Shown: positions 31,946 through 33,238 of the stretch, piece after piece | How the letters are laid out: the number at the start of each line of letters is the position of its first letter | How positions within the stretch are numbered: the stretch's first letter is position 1 | DNA from: Mesorhizobium sp. | GTDB taxonomy: Bacteria > Pseudomonadota > Alphaproteobacteria > Rhizobiales > Rhizobiaceae | Reading direction: 5' to 3' | DNA: 33,238 nucleotides | Assembly: GCA_004020365.1 (NCBI GenBank) | Contig: SAQR01000061.1 | Span: 1-33,238, forward strand | Program-made: the position numbers and the translations under genes | Notes under the pieces: generated by a model | The model's input: the letters and a program-made list of their open reading frames with translations, nothing else | Told to the model about the DNA's origin: nothing | Databases searched by the model: none

Positions 31946-32505
31946 CCTGTCTCTTCCTTGCCTTTGCGCCTGGACGTGCTGCGGATGCCCCCAATTCCAA
32001 CAGTAACATGTTACGCGAGACGGATCGGTGACAAACCCAACCGCCTTTCGCCTTCTTCGAATGTGGTTAATTCTGTTTCTCGGGTTCTCTCTTCACAGTC
32101 GTTCGCGTGGGGCGAAAGCAGAGTTGTTGATGTCATATGGAATGTCGCGGTAGCGCGCCACTAGCGGTCGTCGAAGCGTCCTCTGTGGAACCACCGGAGT
32201 TGGGGCCGGAACTGGACTGTCCGCTGTGGGGCCGGTTTCAGCGGATAGTTGCCAACCTCAACTTAGGTTTGCTCGTTGTAAGCGATCTTGGTCTTAGCCG
32301 TCGCACGAGACCAGGCCGAGCGTCCTACAGGGAGATCATAGTCCCCCATACTTCGGCATCGTCCAACCGATCCTTCCGTTTGATAGGCTCGCGCTCCGGG
32401 ATCCACGAACATTGCCTGCATCGGGAGGTAGCCCATGCCGGATTGGCAGGCGAGGTGTGTCCAGCTACCCCCGCCTTGAACTTTCCGACCACCCGGAGGC
32501 CGTCG
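31946..32505. other. Intergenic stretch of about 560 bases with no convincing gene
   Basis: The stretch separates the leftward RTX gene from the rightward glycosyltransferase gene. It contains a 12-base palindrome at 32003-32014. From 32137 one frame is open and in phase with the glycosyltransferase start, and a minus-strand frame of 132 codons crosses 32263-32661, but neither has recognisable motifs. The right half may be debris from the insertion that brought in the glycosyltransferase. Confidence 0.4.
32003..32014. promoter_or_regulatory. Perfect 12-base palindrome upstream of the RTX gene
   Basis: GTAACATGTTAC is a perfect palindrome 58 bases upstream of the RTX gene start. That position suits a dimeric regulator. 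No regulator gene is adjacent, so the binding protein is unknown. Confidence 0.3.
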
Positions 32506-33238
32506 ATGAGCACCGTCTCGTTCCTCAACATCGGCATGCACGGGTACATCAACCCGACGCTCCCGGTCGTGGCAGAGCTCGCCCGGCGTGGTCACACGGT
32601 GACCTACCACACCTCCCCCGCGTTTGCGGCCCAGATTGAAGCCGCCGGTGCTAGGGTCCACCTCTACTCCGGAGGCGACCTGCCTCTGCCGGATCCGCCG
32701 ATCCCCCTCGCGATGCTGGAAGAGCTCGCGCGGACCGCCCTCGGCTTGCTGCCCGGCGTGCTCTCAGACCTCCGCGGCATCCGGCCCGACCTGATCGTGC
32801 ATGGGGCGGCCTGTCCATGGGGCGCGGTGGCCGCGCGTGAGCTCAGTGTGCCGGCGGCAGCCACGTTCACCACGTTTGCGTTCAATAGGCAGGTGCCCAG
32901 CCCAACCGGCATCTCCCGCGAGTTGGTGGCCGCCGCGGCGGCCCGACCTCGCATCGGCTGGGGCTACGTTTGCGCGCGCTCGGCCCTGCACCGCGGCTAC
33001 GGCACCGCGGGGCTGCCACTGATCGACCTAATGAACGCACGCGAGCCGCTGAACCTGGTCTTCACCTCCAGCGCGTTCCAGCCTGGAGCCGACGCGTTCG
33101 ACCCCTCGTACCGGTTCGTCGGGGCGAGCGTCGGTTCCCGCCTGACCGATCAGGGATTCGACGCCGCCCGGCTGGAGGACCCTGTGCTGTACGCGTCGCT
33201 GGGCACGGTGTTCGATGCGCGGCCCGCCCTGCTGCGGA
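32506..33238 (+). CDS. MGT family (macrolide-type) glycosyltransferase, N-terminal part, cut by the window edge
   Basis: The frame runs for 244 codons from ATG 32506 to the last base without a stop. GGAGG lies six bases before the ATG. The protein starts with the GT-B N-terminal fold typical of UDP-glycosyltransferases of the MGT/OleD group: 'FLNIGMHGYINPTLPVVAEL', 'RRGHTVTYHTSPAFAAQIEAAGA', 'PDLIVHGAACPWGAVAARELSVPAAATF' divided over residues about 98-125, and 'VLYASLGTVF', the start of the C-terminal nucleotide-sugar domain. The expected substrates are small hydrophobic acceptors such as macrolides or flavonoids. The codon choice and protein style recall actinobacterial or other distant sources, so recent transfer is plausible. 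Confidence 0.9.
   Translation, partial: MSTVSFLNIGMHGYINPTLPVVAELARRGHTVTYHTSPAFAAQIEAAGARVHLYSGGDLPLPDPPIPLAMLEELARTALGLLPGVLSDLRGIRPDLIVHGAACPWGAVAARELSVPAAATFTTFAFNRQVPSPTGISRELVAAAAARPRIGWGYVCARSALHRGYGTAGLPLIDLMNAREPLNLVFTSSAFQPGADAFDPSYRFVGASVGSRLTDQGFDAARLEDPVLYASLGTVFDARPALLR

Noticed and set aside
32263-32661. Minus-strand frame of 132 codons overlapping the glycosyltransferase start
   Set aside because: It lacks motifs and a ribosome site and its N-terminal half is antisense to a convincing glycosyltransferase gene; a transposase remnant was considered but no transposase motif is present.

Overview
The window looks like chromosomal or large-replicon DNA of a GC-rich alphaproteobacterium, most likely a soil or plant-associated member of the Hyphomicrobiales (Mesorhizobium/Phyllobacteriaceae-like). 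The evidence is the density of catabolic operons with their own regulators, TRAP and CUT1 ABC transporters, ATGA start/stop coupling, a DUF1127 mini-gene beside a LysR gene, and a protocatechuate branch typical of rhizobia. The genus is inferred, not proven. I found no rRNA, tRNA, CRISPR array or intact insertion sequence.

Region 1 (1-802) holds the tail of a short-chain dehydrogenase gene and about 600 bases without a convincing gene. Region 2 (803-12385) is a divergent quinate/shikimate-to-beta-ketoadipate cluster. The leftward operon encodes a quinate/shikimate dehydrogenase, a three-part TRAP transporter, a type II dehydroquinase homologue and a BKACE-family beta-keto acid cleavage enzyme. 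The rightward genes encode a TetR regulator, then QuiC, PcaD, PcaC, PcaH, PcaG and PcaB. Two nearly identical palindromes, one in the divergent promoter region and one before quiC, mark a probable shared TetR operator. Together the genes can import quinate or shikimate, make protocatechuate, cleave it and reach beta-ketoadipate. PcaIJ and PcaF are absent from the window, and the BKACE enzyme could chemically replace them.

Region 3 (12391-16107) pairs a GntR regulator and a Gfo/Idh/MocA dehydrogenase (leftward) with a two-component flavin monooxygenase (LLM oxygenase plus flavin reductase, rightward). Region 4 (16146-26278) is a LacI-controlled sugar-acid operon: GH105-like unsaturated glycuronyl hydrolase, KduI, a large 841-residue multidomain protein of no family I can name, and a complete CUT1 ABC importer. 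The logic is uptake and cytoplasmic breakdown of uronate-containing oligosaccharides. The 841-residue protein is the strongest candidate for a new cytoplasmic lyase or hydrolase.

Region 5 (26339-30191) is a set of small units: an imine-reductase-like dehydrogenase divergent from a LysR gene, a DUF1127 mini-gene divergent from a second LysR gene, and small ORFs. Region 6 (30440-33238) contains an RTX/calcium-binding protein gene (leftward), about 560 bases with no convincing gene, and the start of an MGT-type glycosyltransferase gene that runs off the right edge and looks horizontally acquired.
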